DNA of 64,000 nt, from positions 3,472,001 through 3,536,000 of the forward strand of contig NZ_JACHDS010000001.1 of NCBI RefSeq assembly GCF_014201195.1, given 5' to 3'. Positions 8,805 to 17,789 of this stretch are shown here, piece after piece. The stretch's first letter is position 1; the number at the start of each line of letters is the position of its first letter. Position numbers and translations under genes: made by a program. Below the pieces are notes generated by a model, which worked only from the letters and a program-made list of their open reading frames with translations, was not told the DNA's origin and ran no database searches. This DNA comes from Nocardiopsis mwathae. Its GTDB lineage: Bacteria > Actinomycetota > Actinomycetes > Streptosporangiales > Streptosporangiaceae.

Positions 8805-9776
8805 GTGCGAATCGCATTCGCCGGTAAAGGCGGTAGCGGGAAGACCACGCTCTCCGCCCTGTTCACCCGCTACCTCGCCGACACCGGACTCCCGGTGGTG
8901 GCGATCGACGCCGACATCAACCAGAACCTCGGCGCCGCGCTCGGCGTCGAGGACGGCGCGTCGGCCCGTGTGCCCCCGCTGGGGGCACACGTCCGCGAGA
9001 TCAAGGAGCTGCTGCGGGGCGACAACCCGCGCATCGGATCCGTCGACGAGATGGTCAAGACGACACCGCCGGGGCGCGGCTCCCTGCTGCTCGACCTCTC
9101 GGCCGCCAATCCCCTCCACCGCCGCTTCGGGTGCCCGGCGGGGGGTGCCACCCTCATGGCCACCGGCCCGTTCGAGGAGAGCGATCTGGGCGTCGCCTGC
9201 TACCACTCCAAGATCGGCGCGGCCGAGCTCTACCTCAACCATCTCGTCGACGGCCCCGGGGAGTACGTGGTGGTGGACATGACGGCCGGGGCGGACTCCT
9301 TCGCGTCGGGGCTGTTCACCCGCTTCGACGTGACGTTCCTGGTGGCCGAGCCGACGGTGCGCGGCGTCGGTGTGTACCGCCAGTACGCCGACTACGCCCG
9401 CGATCACGGCGTCGCCATCCGGGTCATCGGCAACAAGGTCCAGGACGCCGAGGACGTGGAGTTCCTGCGGGAGCAGGTCGGCGACGCGCTCGCCGCCTGC
9501 TTCGGCCGGTCGCGGTTCGTGCGCGCGATGGAGAAGGGGCAGCACCCGCCGCTGGACCGGCTGGAGGGGGACAACCTCAAGACGCTCGCCTGGATGCGCG
9601 ACACCGTGGACGCGACGCCCAAGGACTGGGCTCGCTTCACCCGGCAGGGCGTGGAGTTCCACCTGCGCAACGCCCGCGCGTGGGCGGACCGGGCGACCGG
9701 CGCCGATCTGGCGACGCAGGTGGACCCGGAGTTCGTCATGGGGCCGGAGGCGCTCGCCAACCAAGCAGTCGCTTGA
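8805..9776 (+). CDS. CooC/MinD-like P-loop ATPase
   Basis: 323 residues of the SIMIBI (ParA/MinD/NifH/CooC) class. The GTG start at 8805 is set by GGAAGAGG at 8791-8798 and puts the deviant Walker A GKGGSGKTT at residues 7-15. VVAIDADIN follows as the switch region and EYVVVDMTAGAD as Walker B. Best resemblance is to the CooC group, which uses ATP to help insert nickel into CO dehydrogenase, but no CO dehydrogenase, hydrogenase or partner is nearby and no CxC metal-binding pair is visible. It is monocistronic, ending before a strong terminator at 9851. A Fur/Zur-like dyad upstream would fit a metal-related role; the substrate is unknown. Confidence 0.75.
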   Translation: MRIAFAGKGGSGKTTLSALFTRYLADTGLPVVAIDADINQNLGAALGVEDGASARVPPLGAHVREIKELLRGDNPRIGSVDEMVKTTPPGRGSLLLDLSAANPLHRRFGCPAGGATLMATGPFEESDLGVACYHSKIGAAELYLNHLVDGPGEYVVVDMTAGADSFASGLFTRFDVTFLVAEPTVRGVGVYRQYADYARDHGVAIRVIGNKVQDAEDVEFLREQVGDALAACFGRSRFVRAMEKGQHPPLDRLEGDNLKTLAWMRDTVDATPKDWARFTRQGVEFHLRNARAWADRATGADLATQVDPEFVMGPEALANQAVA

Positions 9777-10288
9777 TATGCGACAAAAACCCACAAATCA
9801 ACCTTAAACAACAAGGTTTCGCTACCTGACGACATCGATTGCGTCACGCCGCCGGAGCCCCGAGACGCGCTTTCGGGGCTCCGGCGCACGCTTTTCCGCA
9901 ATGCGCACCGACCACACGGCGCCACTCCCCCACACGCCCAACCCCGCTGCTCACCAACGCTTCCGCGCACGAATCCGACACATCCCGAAATGCTCCGATC
10001 GGACACGACTCGCACTCATCGTAACCAGATGAACACGGTTTGACGTAGGAATCGGGGCTGGTGAACATCTACAAGGTCTGGCGCGAGCCGTGCGCGCCGC
10101 GGACTGGGCCCACCATGACCTGCGTTCACCACGAACCGTGCGCACGGTGGACCCCGACCGCGGTGCTTCTCGGCGCGCGCCGCCCCCACCCACAGGGCTC
10201 ATCCCCCCGTCACCCGGTCGGCTCTCCGCACGGGGCCGCCGCCTGGTGCCGTGCCCGCACTCCTGTCCCCGGCTGAACGAGGTCCCCA
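9777..10288. other. Intergenic region: terminator and palindromic operator candidate
   Basis: A 512-bp gap. After a small inverted repeat (AACCTT 9800-9805, AAGGTT 9813-9818) comes the terminator at 9851-9885. At 10135-10148 the perfect 14-bp palindrome ACCGTGCGCACGGT lies about 140 bp before the peptide transporter operon and is a candidate operator. No convincing gene was found. Confidence 0.5.
9851..9885 (+). terminator. Rho-independent-type terminator
   Basis: Perfect 13-bp stem (GCCGGAGCCCCGA at 9851-9863 and its complement at 9873-9885), 9-base loop, and CTTTT shortly after. It lies 75 bp beyond the P-loop ATPase gene. Confidence 0.75.
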
Positions 10289-11866
10289 GTGCCGTCTCTG
10301 CCCCTGCCCGACCACCGCCCGCACTCGACCCCCGCGCCCAGCCGCCGCACCGTCCTGATGGCCGGTGCCGCCGGAGCCGCCGTCCTGCCCGCCCTGTCCG
10401 CCTGCGGCGGTGGCGACTCGGGCGGCACCGAAGGCGGGCGGCTCCGGGTCGGTGTCGCCGGCGGCTCCGCCAAGGACACCCTGGACGCGCACAAGGCCAC
10501 CGACAACACCGACATCGCTCGCGTCTACAACCTCTACGACGGCCTGTGCGGCTTCAACCCCGACTACTCCATCGAGATGGTGCTCGCCGAGTCGGTCGAG
10601 CCCAACGACGACGCCACGATGTGGACCGTCAAGCTCAAGGAGGGGCTGAAGTTCCACGACGGCTCCGACGTCACGGCCGACGCCGTCATCTTCACGCTCA
10701 ACCGCATCACCGACCCCGACGACCCGGGCAGCACCGCGGAGCAGTTCGCCACGCTCGACCGCGACAACATGGAGAAGGTCGACGAGCTCACGGTCGAGCT
10801 GCCGTTCACCGATCCCTACGTCAACCTGCTGGAGGTCTTCGCCGAGTACGGCGTGGGCATCGTCCCGGAGGGCTACGACCCGCAGAACCCGGTCGGCGCC
10901 GGCCCCTTCAAGTTCTCCGAGTTCACCCCGGGCGAGCGCAGCCTGTTCGTGAAGCACGAGCAGTACTGGCGCGACGGCGAGCCGCACATCGACGAGCTGG
11001 AGATCCTCAACTTCCCCGACGAGACCGCCCGGGTCAACGCGCTGGTCGGCGGGCAGGTCGACGTGATCAGCCAGCTGCCGCACAGTCAGATCAAGGTCGT
11101 GGAGGCGGACGACAACCTGGACATCCTCGACTCCGAGACCGGCATGTGGCTGCCGTTCACCATGCGCGTCGACCAGGAGCCCTTCGACGACGTCCGGGTC
11201 CGCCAGGCCTTCCGGCTCATCGTGGACCGCGAGGAGATGGTCGAGCAGGCCCTGTCCGGCTACGGCAGCGTCGGCAACGACATGTACAGCCGTTTCGACC
11301 CCGGCTACAACGACGACCTGCCGCAGCGGGAGCAGGACATCGAGGAGGCCAAGAAGCTGCTGGCGGAGGCCGGCTACTCCGACGGCCTGGAGGTCGAGCT
11401 GGTCACCGGAGAGATCAGCCCCGGTGCCGTGGGCGCGGCCCAGGTCTTCAAGGAGCAGGCCAAGAAGGCCGGGGTCACGGTCGACCTCAAGCAGGTGACC
11501 TCCACCGAGTTCTTCGGCGACAACTACCTGCAGTGGACCTTCGCCCAGGACTACTGGAGCAGCCGCAACTACCTCGCGCAGGCCGCCCAGGGCTCCATGC
11601 CCGACGCCGCCTACAACGAGACCCACTGGGACGACGAGGAGTGGATCGAGCTCATCCAGAAGGCCCGGGGCACCGTCGACGACGACGAGCGCGCGGAGAT
11701 CCTCAAGGAGGCCATGGAGATCGAGTACGAGCGCGGCGGCTACATCGTCTGGGGCTTCGTCAACACCGTCGACGGCTTCCACAAGAAGGTGAAGGGCCTG
11801 GAGCCCTCGGTCACCGGTCACCCGCTGACCTCCTACGGGTTCCGCCGGGTCCGGATCGACGACTGA
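10289..11866 (+). CDS. Family 5 solute-binding lipoprotein of a peptide-type ABC importer
   Basis: 525 residues. The N terminus has a twin-arginine-like stretch (SRRTVLMAG, 18-26) and a lipobox LSAC with Cys39, so it is probably a Tat-exported, membrane-anchored lipoprotein. The mature part is a typical SBP_bac_5 (DppA/OppA/NikA) protein, with WTVKLKEGLKFHDGSDVTADAVIF and VRQAFRLIVDREEMV. It captures oligopeptides, dipeptides or a nickel chelate and hands them to the permeases encoded next (gap 44 bp). GTG 10289 is preceded by GAGG. The ligand cannot be told from the sequence. Confidence 0.9.
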   Translation: MPSLPLPDHRPHSTPAPSRRTVLMAGAAGAAVLPALSACGGGDSGGTEGGRLRVGVAGGSAKDTLDAHKATDNTDIARVYNLYDGLCGFNPDYSIEMVLAESVEPNDDATMWTVKLKEGLKFHDGSDVTADAVIFTLNRITDPDDPGSTAEQFATLDRDNMEKVDELTVELPFTDPYVNLLEVFAEYGVGIVPEGYDPQNPVGAGPFKFSEFTPGERSLFVKHEQYWRDGEPHIDELEILNFPDETARVNALVGGQVDVISQLPHSQIKVVEADDNLDILDSETGMWLPFTMRVDQEPFDDVRVRQAFRLIVDREEMVEQALSGYGSVGNDMYSRFDPGYNDDLPQREQDIEEAKKLLAEAGYSDGLEVELVTGEISPGAVGAAQVFKEQAKKAGVTVDLKQVTSTEFFGDNYLQWTFAQDYWSSRNYLAQAAQGSMPDAAYNETHWDDEEWIELIQKARGTVDDDERAEILKEAMEIEYERGGYIVWGFVNTVDGFHKKVKGLEPSVTGHPLTSYGFRRVRIDD

Positions 11867-11910
11867 CGCGACCGGCCGCCCACGAAGACTCCGCCAGAGA
11901 GTGACCAACG

Positions 11911-12861
11911 ATGATACGCCTGATCCTGCACCGCCTCTTCTACGGGTTAGTGACCCTGTTCGTGGTCTCACTCGTGGTGTTCCTGGCGACGCAGGCGCTG
12001 CCTGGGGACGCCGCTCAGGCCATGCTCGGCCGTGAGGCCACCCCCGAGCGCCTCGCGGCGCTGCGCGACCAGCTCCGGCTGAACGACCCCCTGGCCGTCC
12101 AGTACGGCAGCTGGATCGCCGGGATCTTCACCTTCGACCTCGGCATGTCGTACGCGGCCAACATGCCGGTCGCCGACCACCTGGCGCCGCGCGTCACCGC
12201 GAGCCTGTCGCTGATGGCGATCGCGGCCCTGGTGGCGACCCCGATCTCGCTGCTGCTGGGCGCTTACAGCGCGCTGCGGCGCGACCGCGCCCTGGACCAC
12301 GGCACCTCGATGGCGACGCTGATCCTGGCGGCGATCCCCGAGTTCGCCGTCGGCATCCTGCTGATCCTCGCCTTCTCCACCGGATGGCTGCAGCTGTTCC
12401 CGGCCGTCTACGCCGGGAGCGCGAGCGACGTCATGCGCGACCCCCGGCAGCTGGTGCTGCCGGTGGCGACGCTCGTGCTGGCGGTCAGCCCGCCGATCAT
12501 CCGGATGATGCGCGCCTCGATGATCGAGGTGCTGGAGAGCGAGTACGTCCAGCAGGCCCGGCTCAAGGGCCTGCCCGAGCGCACCGTGATCCTGCGCCAC
12601 GCGGGCCCCAACGCGATCGGCCCGGTCGCCCAGGTCATCGCGCTCCAGCTGGGCTGGCTCGCCGGCGGTGTGGTCGCCATCGAGTTCCTGTTCCGCTTCC
12701 CGGGCATCGGCCTGGCGCTGATGGACGCGATCGACACCCGCGACATCCCGGTCATCCAGGCGGTGACGCTCTTGATCGCGGTCGTCTACATCGTCGTCAA
12801 CCTGCTCGCCGACGTCGTGGGCCTGGCCGCCAACCCGAAGGTGAGGGTGTCGTCCCGATGA
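11911..12861 (+). CDS. Peptide-type ABC importer permease, DppB-like
   Basis: 316 residues with the N-terminal LHRLFYGLVTLFVVSLVVFL membrane segment typical of DppB/OppB/NikB, then five further hydrophobic segments. The cytoplasmic EAA loop that docks the ATPase is ESEYVQQARLKGLPERTVILRHAGPNAIGP. It forms the heterodimeric membrane channel with the following gene, which starts inside this stop codon (ATGA at 12858-12861), so translation is coupled. Confidence 0.9.
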   Translation: MIRLILHRLFYGLVTLFVVSLVVFLATQALPGDAAQAMLGREATPERLAALRDQLRLNDPLAVQYGSWIAGIFTFDLGMSYAANMPVADHLAPRVTASLSLMAIAALVATPISLLLGAYSALRRDRALDHGTSMATLILAAIPEFAVGILLILAFSTGWLQLFPAVYAGSASDVMRDPRQLVLPVATLVLAVSPPIIRMMRASMIEVLESEYVQQARLKGLPERTVILRHAGPNAIGPVAQVIALQLGWLAGGVVAIEFLFRFPGIGLALMDAIDTRDIPVIQAVTLLIAVVYIVVNLLADVVGLAANPKVRVSSR

Positions 12862-13745
12862 GCAGCACTGTGACCCCCGCCGCGTCGGCCCCGCCCACCC
12901 CCGCCAGGCGCCCCGGCCTGATCCGGACCGCCTGGGGGCACGGGCGCACCCGGGTCGGCGTCCTCTTGGCCGGACTCATCGTCCTGATCGCGGTGGTCGG
13001 CCCCCTGGTCAGCCCGTACAGCCCCACCGAGTTCGTGGGCACGCCCAACTCCACCGACGTGGAGGGGGCCCTGTTCGGCACCGACCAGTTCGGGCGCGAC
13101 GTCCTCAGCCGCTTCCTGCACGGCGGCTACACCCTGATCTCGATCGCCGTCGTCTCGGCGCTCGCCGGCGTGACGGCCGGCGCGGTCCTGGGCATCGTGG
13201 CCGGCTACCTCCGCGGCAGGACCGACGAGTTCGTCATGCGCGCCAACGACATGATGCTCGCCTTCCCGCAGCTGGTCCTGGCCCTGCTGGTGATGTCCAT
13301 CATCGGCCCCAAGGTGTGGCTGATCATGGTGCTCATCGCCGTGTCCCACGCCTCCCGCGTCGCCCGGGTCGCCCGCGAGGCCACGCTGAAGGTGGTCGAG
13401 CAGGACTTCGTCAAGGCCGCCGAGGCCATCGGCCTGCCCCGGGCGCGCATCATGGCCACCGAGATCCTGCCCAACATCACCAGCCCGCTGCTGGTGGAGC
13501 TGGGCCTGCGGATCACCTACTCGGTCGGCCTCATCGCCACCCTCAGCTTCCTCGGCATGGGCCTGCAGCCGCCCATCGCCGACTGGGGCCTGATGATCAA
13601 CGAGAACCGGGTCGCCATCACGGTCCAGCCGTGGGCGGTCGCCCTGCCGGTGGCCGCGGTCGCGATCCTGACCATCGGCGCGAACCTCATCACCGACGGA
13701 CTCTCCCGGGCGTCCATCGGCATCGACCGAGGGGTGGAGAAGTGA
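12858..13745 (+). CDS. Peptide-type ABC importer permease, DppC-like
   Basis: 295 residues. A short Pro/Ala-rich N terminus leads into the first membrane helix (VGVLLAGLIVLIAVVGPLVSP), and the family motif GTDQFGRDVLSRFLHGG is followed by the EAA loop VEQDFVKAAEAIGLPRARIMATEILPN. It partners the DppB-like permease with a 4-base ATGA overlap and overlaps the ATPase gene in the same way. Start ATG 12858 was chosen because of this coupling and because translations further upstream are low-complexity. Confidence 0.9.
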   Translation: MSSTVTPAASAPPTPARRPGLIRTAWGHGRTRVGVLLAGLIVLIAVVGPLVSPYSPTEFVGTPNSTDVEGALFGTDQFGRDVLSRFLHGGYTLISIAVVSALAGVTAGAVLGIVAGYLRGRTDEFVMRANDMMLAFPQLVLALLVMSIIGPKVWLIMVLIAVSHASRVARVAREATLKVVEQDFVKAAEAIGLPRARIMATEILPNITSPLLVELGLRITYSVGLIATLSFLGMGLQPPIADWGLMINENRVAITVQPWAVALPVAAVAILTIGANLITDGLSRASIGIDRGVEK

Positions 13746-15391
13746 TGACAGCACCGTCAGCGAAACCCGCGGGGGCCGCCAAGCCCGCCGCCGACATCGC
13801 CCTGGACGTCCAGGGCCTGACCGTCATCGGCCGCCCGTCCGACGTCGAGATCATCTCCGACATCACCCTGCGGGTGCGGCGCGGCGAGATCCTCGGCCTG
13901 GTCGGCGAGTCCGGCTCCGGCAAGACCACGCTCGGACTGTCCCTGCTGGCCCACTGCAAGCGCGCCACCGAGGTCGTCCGCGGGGACATCACGGTCTCCG
14001 GCACCTCGCTGGTCGGCCGAACGCCGACCGAGATCCAGCGGCTCCGCGGGCGGAAGGTCGCCTACATCCCGCAGTCGCCGGCCTCGGCGCTCAACCCCGC
14101 GCTGCGGCTGCGCACCCAGCTGGGCGAGGCGCTGCACAACTGGGACGAGGCCGCGATGCCGGCCATGGACCGGGTCCGGGAGGTGCTGCGCGAGGTCGTG
14201 CTGCCCGACGACGACGCGTTCCTGGCCCGCTACCCGCACCAGCTGTCGGGCGGGCAGCAGCAGCGCGTGGCCATCGCGATGGCGTTCGTGGGCCGCCCCG
14301 ACCTCATCGTCCTGGACGAGCCCACGACCGGCCTGGACGTCACCACCCAGTCGCACGTGGTGGAGACCATCCGCCAGATGACCCGCGACTACGGCACGGC
14401 CGGGGTCTACATCAGCCACGACATGGCGGTGGTGGCCGAGCTGGCCGACGACATCGCGGTCATGTACCGCGGCGACGTCGTGGAACGGGGCCGGGCGGCC
14501 GAGGTGTTCGCCGACCCGCGGCACCCCTACACGCGCAAGCTGCTGCGCGCCGTGCCCCGGATGAAGACGGACGGGCACACCGCCGACGCCTCCGGCACCG
14601 CCGACCTGTCCGACGCGCCCCTGCTGCACGTCCGCAACCTGCAGGCCAGCTACGGCAGGACGGTGGTGCTGGAAGGCATCGACCTGGACGTCATGCCCGG
14701 CCAGTGCGTCGCCCTGCTCGGCGAGTCCGGTTCGGGCAAGACCACCCTGTCGCGCGCCATCGCAGGGCTGCACCACCAGTTCACCGGGAACGTGACGTTC
14801 GACGGTGACGAACTGCCGCCCAGCAGCTACCGGCGTACACCGGAGCAGCGGCGCCGGGTGCAGTACATCTTCCAGAACCCCTACGAGGCCCTGAACCCCC
14901 GCAAGCGGGTGCGCGACCTGATCCTGGGGCCGGTCACGCACCTGCAGGGAAAGGTCGCCGACCCCGACGCCGCCGTGGCCGACGCGCTCCGGCGCGCCGC
15001 GCTCCCGGCGGCCTACGGGGACCGTTTCCCCGAGCAGCTGAGCGGCGGCGAGCGGCAGCGGGTGTCCATCGCCCGCGCGATCGCCACCGGCCCCGACATG
15101 CTCGTCTGCGACGAGATCACCTCGGCGCTGGACGTGTCGGTGCAGGCGGAGATCGTGCAGCTGCTGCGCGGACTGCAGGACGACGGGCTGTCCCTGCTGT
15201 TCGTCACGCACGACATCGCGCTGGTGTCCAACATCGCCCAGCAGGTCGCGGTGTTGAACAAGGGCCGGATCGTGGAGTACGGGCCGGTGGGCGAGGTCGT
15301 GTCCGCCCCGCAGCACGACTACACCCGGGCACTGATCGCCGACACGCCGGTCTTCGGCGACGCCGCCGCGGAGCGGCGCGCGATCGCCTGA
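13745..15391 (+). CDS. Fused double ABC ATPase (DppD-DppF type)
   Basis: 548 residues containing two complete ABC ATPase domains in one chain. Domain 1 (about 15-270) has Walker [10 protein letters not shown], signature LSGGQQQRV and Walker [13 protein letters not shown]. Domain 2 (about 300-545) has [18 protein letters not shown] and [12 protein letters not shown]. It powers the importer encoded by 10289-13745; the usual separate DppD and DppF subunits are fused, a frequent arrangement in actinobacteria. The second Walker B has Glu-Ile in place of Glu-Pro, still with the catalytic Glu. GTG 13742 is an alternative start three bases earlier. Confidence 0.92.
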   Translation: MTAPSAKPAGAAKPAADIALDVQGLTVIGRPSDVEIISDITLRVRRGEILGLVGESGSGKTTLGLSLLAHCKRATEVVRGDITVSGTSLVGRTPTEIQRLRGRKVAYIPQSPASALNPALRLRTQLGEALHNWDEAAMPAMDRVREVLREVVLPDDDAFLARYPHQLSGGQQQRVAIAMAFVGRPDLIVLDEPTTGLDVTTQSHVVETIRQMTRDYGTAGVYISHDMAVVAELADDIAVMYRGDVVERGRAAEVFADPRHPYTRKLLRAVPRMKTDGHTADASGTADLSDAPLLHVRNLQASYGRTVVLEGIDLDVMPGQCVALLGESGSGKTTLSRAIAGLHHQFTGNVTFDGDELPPSSYRRTPEQRRRVQYIFQNPYEALNPRKRVRDLILGPVTHLQGKVADPDAAVADALRRAALPAAYGDRFPEQLSGGERQRVSIARAIATGPDMLVCDEITSALDVSVQAEIVQLLRGLQDDGLSLLFVTHDIALVSNIAQQVAVLNKGRIVEYGPVGEVVSAPQHDYTRALIADTPVFGDAAAERRAIA

Positions 15392-15467
15392 CACCGGGCC
15401 GCACATCACCGTGGGGGCGGCGCACACGCGTCGTCCCCGCAGTCGTCCGTCGCCCGGCTCCGACCCC

Positions 15468-15881
15468 TCAGAAGTGGAACACCGCGCGGGTGGAGTCGCG
15501 CAGCACGCATTCGTTGGGGAAGGTCTCCGCGTACCGCTCGGCTCCCTGGGCGAACGCCGTGACCGGGTCGTAGCTGAGGGGGCAGATCTCGCCCCGCGCC
15601 GGGATGCCGGCGATGGAACCGAAGGCGTCGATGTCCTCGCACGCGTGGCGCGCCTGCGAGTGGGTGCCACCCGCCGGGTTGCAGGTCAGCACCGCGCTGC
15701 GGGCCCCTTCCCACTCCAGCGACCGCCCCCGGTCGGACTGCGACCCCGGGACGACGGCGATGTGGTAGATATCGGCGCCCTGGCCGTCCACCCCCTGCGG
15801 CGCGGCATGGGCCGCTCCGGTGACGAGAGGCGCCGCGAGCGCGAAGGCACCGGCGACCGCGAGAGTGTGCCGAATCCTCAT
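15468..15881 (-). CDS. Secreted subtilisin-inhibitor-like protein, P1 Leu
   Basis: 137 residues with a Sec signal peptide (cleavage probably after GAAHA at 26). The mature part is an SSI-family inhibitor: LTCNPAGGTH, a second Cys in HACEDI, the reactive loop EICPLSYDPV and the closing ETFPNEC and AVFHF. By alignment with Streptomyces subtilisin inhibitor the P1 residue is Leu102 (Pro101-Leu102-Ser103), which predicts inhibition of subtilisin- or chymotrypsin-like enzymes. The four cysteines (67, 81, 100, 125) can form the two family disulfides. AAGGGGAAGGG precedes ATG 15881. A paralogue with Arg at P1 lies 3 kb away beyond an exporter. Confidence 0.92.
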   Translation of the reverse strand: MRIRHTLAVAGAFALAAPLVTGAAHAAPQGVDGQGADIYHIAVVPGSQSDRGRSLEWEGARSAVLTCNPAGGTHSQARHACEDIDAFGSIAGIPARGEICPLSYDPVTAFAQGAERYAETFPNECVLRDSTRAVFHF

Positions 15882-16070
15882 CGGGTTTCCCTTCCCCTTT
15901 CCTGCACTGTCCTGCACTGACCGGCCATGGGGCGGCACGACGAACGCGCCACAGCGGAAGACTACCGAATTTTCACGGCCAAACACTCAGAGTGACCACT
16001 CTCGCCCCGCGCCATCCGCCGGGACGCCCCGCGCCGGGGGCGCCGGGTCCCCGACGAGGCGGCCGGGCGC

Positions 16071-16745
16071 CTACACGCGCGCACTCCCCAGCGCGGCCGT
16101 CGCCGCGTGAGCGAGGCGGTCGAGGTAGTCGGCCGCCGCGGCGCCGCGCGTCACGGCGAGCCGCCAGTACAGCGGGCCCAGGATCATGTCGAACGCCAGG
16201 TCCACGTCGGTGCCCTCGGGCAGCTCGCCACGCTCCACCGCGTTGCGGATCACCACGGAGCTGATGTTCTGCTGGGTGTCGCGGATCGCGGTCTCCAGCG
16301 TCCGGGCGATCTCGGGGTTGCGCGCGGCCTCGGCGAGCAGGTCGGGAACGATCTGGGACGCCAGGGGATGCCGCAGCGCATAGGCCCCGGCCTCCAGCAG
16401 GTCGCGCACGTCGCCGTAGAGCGAACCGGTGTCGGGCACCGGGGTGACCTGGGCCGCGGCGACCGAGACCACGTCGATGACCATCGGCAGCTTGGAGTTC
16501 CAGCGCCGGTAGACCGCCGTCTTGCCGACTCCGGCGCGTTTGGCGACCGCCTCGATCGACAACCGCCCGTACCCCACGGCGGCGAGCTCGGCGAAGACCG
16601 CGGCGCGGATGGCCTGGGTGACGTCCTCCTGGAGCACGGCGGCTCCGGCCGGGGAGCGGCGGCGCGGCGGCTTCGCCTGCACCGGTTCCTTCCCCGACCG
16701 GTTCACCGACTGTTCGTCCTTCTCGGGTATCGCGGCGGCGGACAT
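16071..16745 (-). CDS. TetR-family repressor
   Basis: 224 residues. After a basic N-terminal arm the TetR_N helix-turn-helix is AVFAELAAVGYGRLSIEAVAKRAGVGKTAVYRRWNSK (about 50-88); the rest is a ligand/dimer domain like that of actinobacterial AcrR-type regulators. It is divergent from the exporter genes beginning at 16887. Two copies of an imperfect palindrome lie in the 141-bp gap, one over this gene's own -35 area, so autoregulation and control of the exporter are likely. TAGGGT stands six bases before ATG 16745, indicating a leaderless transcript. Inducer unknown. Confidence 0.9.
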   Translation of the reverse strand: MSAAAIPEKDEQSVNRSGKEPVQAKPPRRRSPAGAAVLQEDVTQAIRAAVFAELAAVGYGRLSIEAVAKRAGVGKTAVYRRWNSKLPMVIDVVSVAAAQVTPVPDTGSLYGDVRDLLEAGAYALRHPLASQIVPDLLAEAARNPEIARTLETAIRDTQQNISSVVIRNAVERGELPEGTDVDLAFDMILGPLYWRLAVTRGAAAADYLDRLAHAATAALGSARV

Positions 16746-16751
16746 GCCCCT

Positions 16752-16832
16752 ACCCTAGCCGAGCGCGACGACGAAACGGTTGCGTTCTATCGATGTGTCG
16801 CGTACGCTCACGTATCGACGAAACGGTTGCGT
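16752..16832 (+). promoter_or_regulatory. TetR operators and divergent promoters
   Basis: The 17-mer CGACGAAACGGTTGCGT occurs at 16769-16785 and again at 16816-16832. Its core ACGAAACGGTTGCGT is a dyad with 6 of 7 matching positions. The plus-strand promoter TTGCGT (16780-16785), 17-base spacer, TACGCT (16803-16808) has its -35 inside copy 1, and its predicted start abuts copy 2. On the minus strand TAGGGT (16757-16752) serves the tetR gene. Repressor bound at both copies would block both promoters. Confidence 0.75.
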
Positions 16833-16886
16833 CCCATCGCTGGGGCGGTCGACCGCTCTTCCACCACCTTCGAGGGCCCATCCGCA

Positions 16887-17789
16887 GTGAGCACACAAGC
16901 AGTACCGGCAGACTCGGCAGAGCAGGCCGTGAGCCCCGCGGCACTCGCGGCACTCCACGGCCTCACGGACTCCAGCGCCCGCCCCGGGCTGCTCGACTAC
17001 GTTCGCCGGTTGTGGGGCCACCGGCACTTCATCAGCGAGTTCGCCAGGGCGAAGTCCACCACCAAGTACAGCGGCGCCCGGCTGGGCGGACTCTGGCACG
17101 TCATGACGCCGCTGCTCAACGCGGCGGTGTACTACCTCATCTTCGGTCTGCTGATCGGCACCAGCCGCGGGGTCCCCGATTTCATCCCCTTCCTGGTCAC
17201 CGGCGTCTTCATCTTCACCTTCACCCAATCCTCCGTGCTCAGCGGCGTCCGCGCCGTCTCCGGCAACCTCAGCCTCATCCGCGCCCTGCACTTCCCCCGC
17301 GCCGCACTGCCCATCGCCCTGACACTGGTCCAGCTCCGCCAGCTGCTGGTGTCGATGCTGGTCCTGCTGGCCATCGTGCTGGCGATGGGGCAGGTCCCGC
17401 AGTGGTCCTGGCTGCTGGCGGTCCCCGTGCTCGCCATCCAGTCGCTGTTCAACACCGGCCTGGCGCTGATCGTCGCCCGGCTCGGCAGCACGATCACCGA
17501 CCTCGCCCAGCTGATGCCGTTCGTGCTGCGGACATGGATGTACGCGTCCGGGGTCATGTACTCGATCGCCCACATGGCGGCGCACGCCCCGGCGGCCGTC
17601 CGCACCCTCCTCGACCTCAACCCCGCGGCGATCTACATCGACCTGATGCGGTTCGCCCTCATCGACAGCTTCACCGCCGCACAGCTGCCCCCGCACGTGT
17701 GGGCCATCGCCCTGGCCTGGGCGCTCACGGCGGCCGTCGGCGGCTTCGTCTACTTCTGGATGGCAGAGGAGCGCTACGGCCGTGACTGA
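16887..17789 (+). CDS. ABC-2 type exporter permease, TagG-like
   Basis: 300 residues. A cytoplasmic N-terminal stretch with the amphipathic LWGHRHFISEFARAKSTTKYSGARLGGLWHV signature of polysaccharide/teichoic-acid exporters (TagG, Wzm) is followed by six hydrophobic segments. It should form the channel for a lipid-linked glycopolymer, powered by the ATPase encoded next, with which it overlaps by 8 bp. GTG 16887 is the only start consistent with the family N terminus. No glycopolymer synthesis genes are adjacent, and control by a TetR repressor is unusual for a wall-polymer exporter, so the cargo is open. Confidence 0.85.
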   Translation: MSTQAVPADSAEQAVSPAALAALHGLTDSSARPGLLDYVRRLWGHRHFISEFARAKSTTKYSGARLGGLWHVMTPLLNAAVYYLIFGLLIGTSRGVPDFIPFLVTGVFIFTFTQSSVLSGVRAVSGNLSLIRALHFPRAALPIALTLVQLRQLLVSMLVLLAIVLAMGQVPQWSWLLAVPVLAIQSLFNTGLALIVARLGSTITDLAQLMPFVLRTWMYASGVMYSIAHMAAHAPAAVRTLLDLNPAAIYIDLMRFALIDSFTAAQLPPHVWAIALAWALTAAVGGFVYFWMAEERYGRD

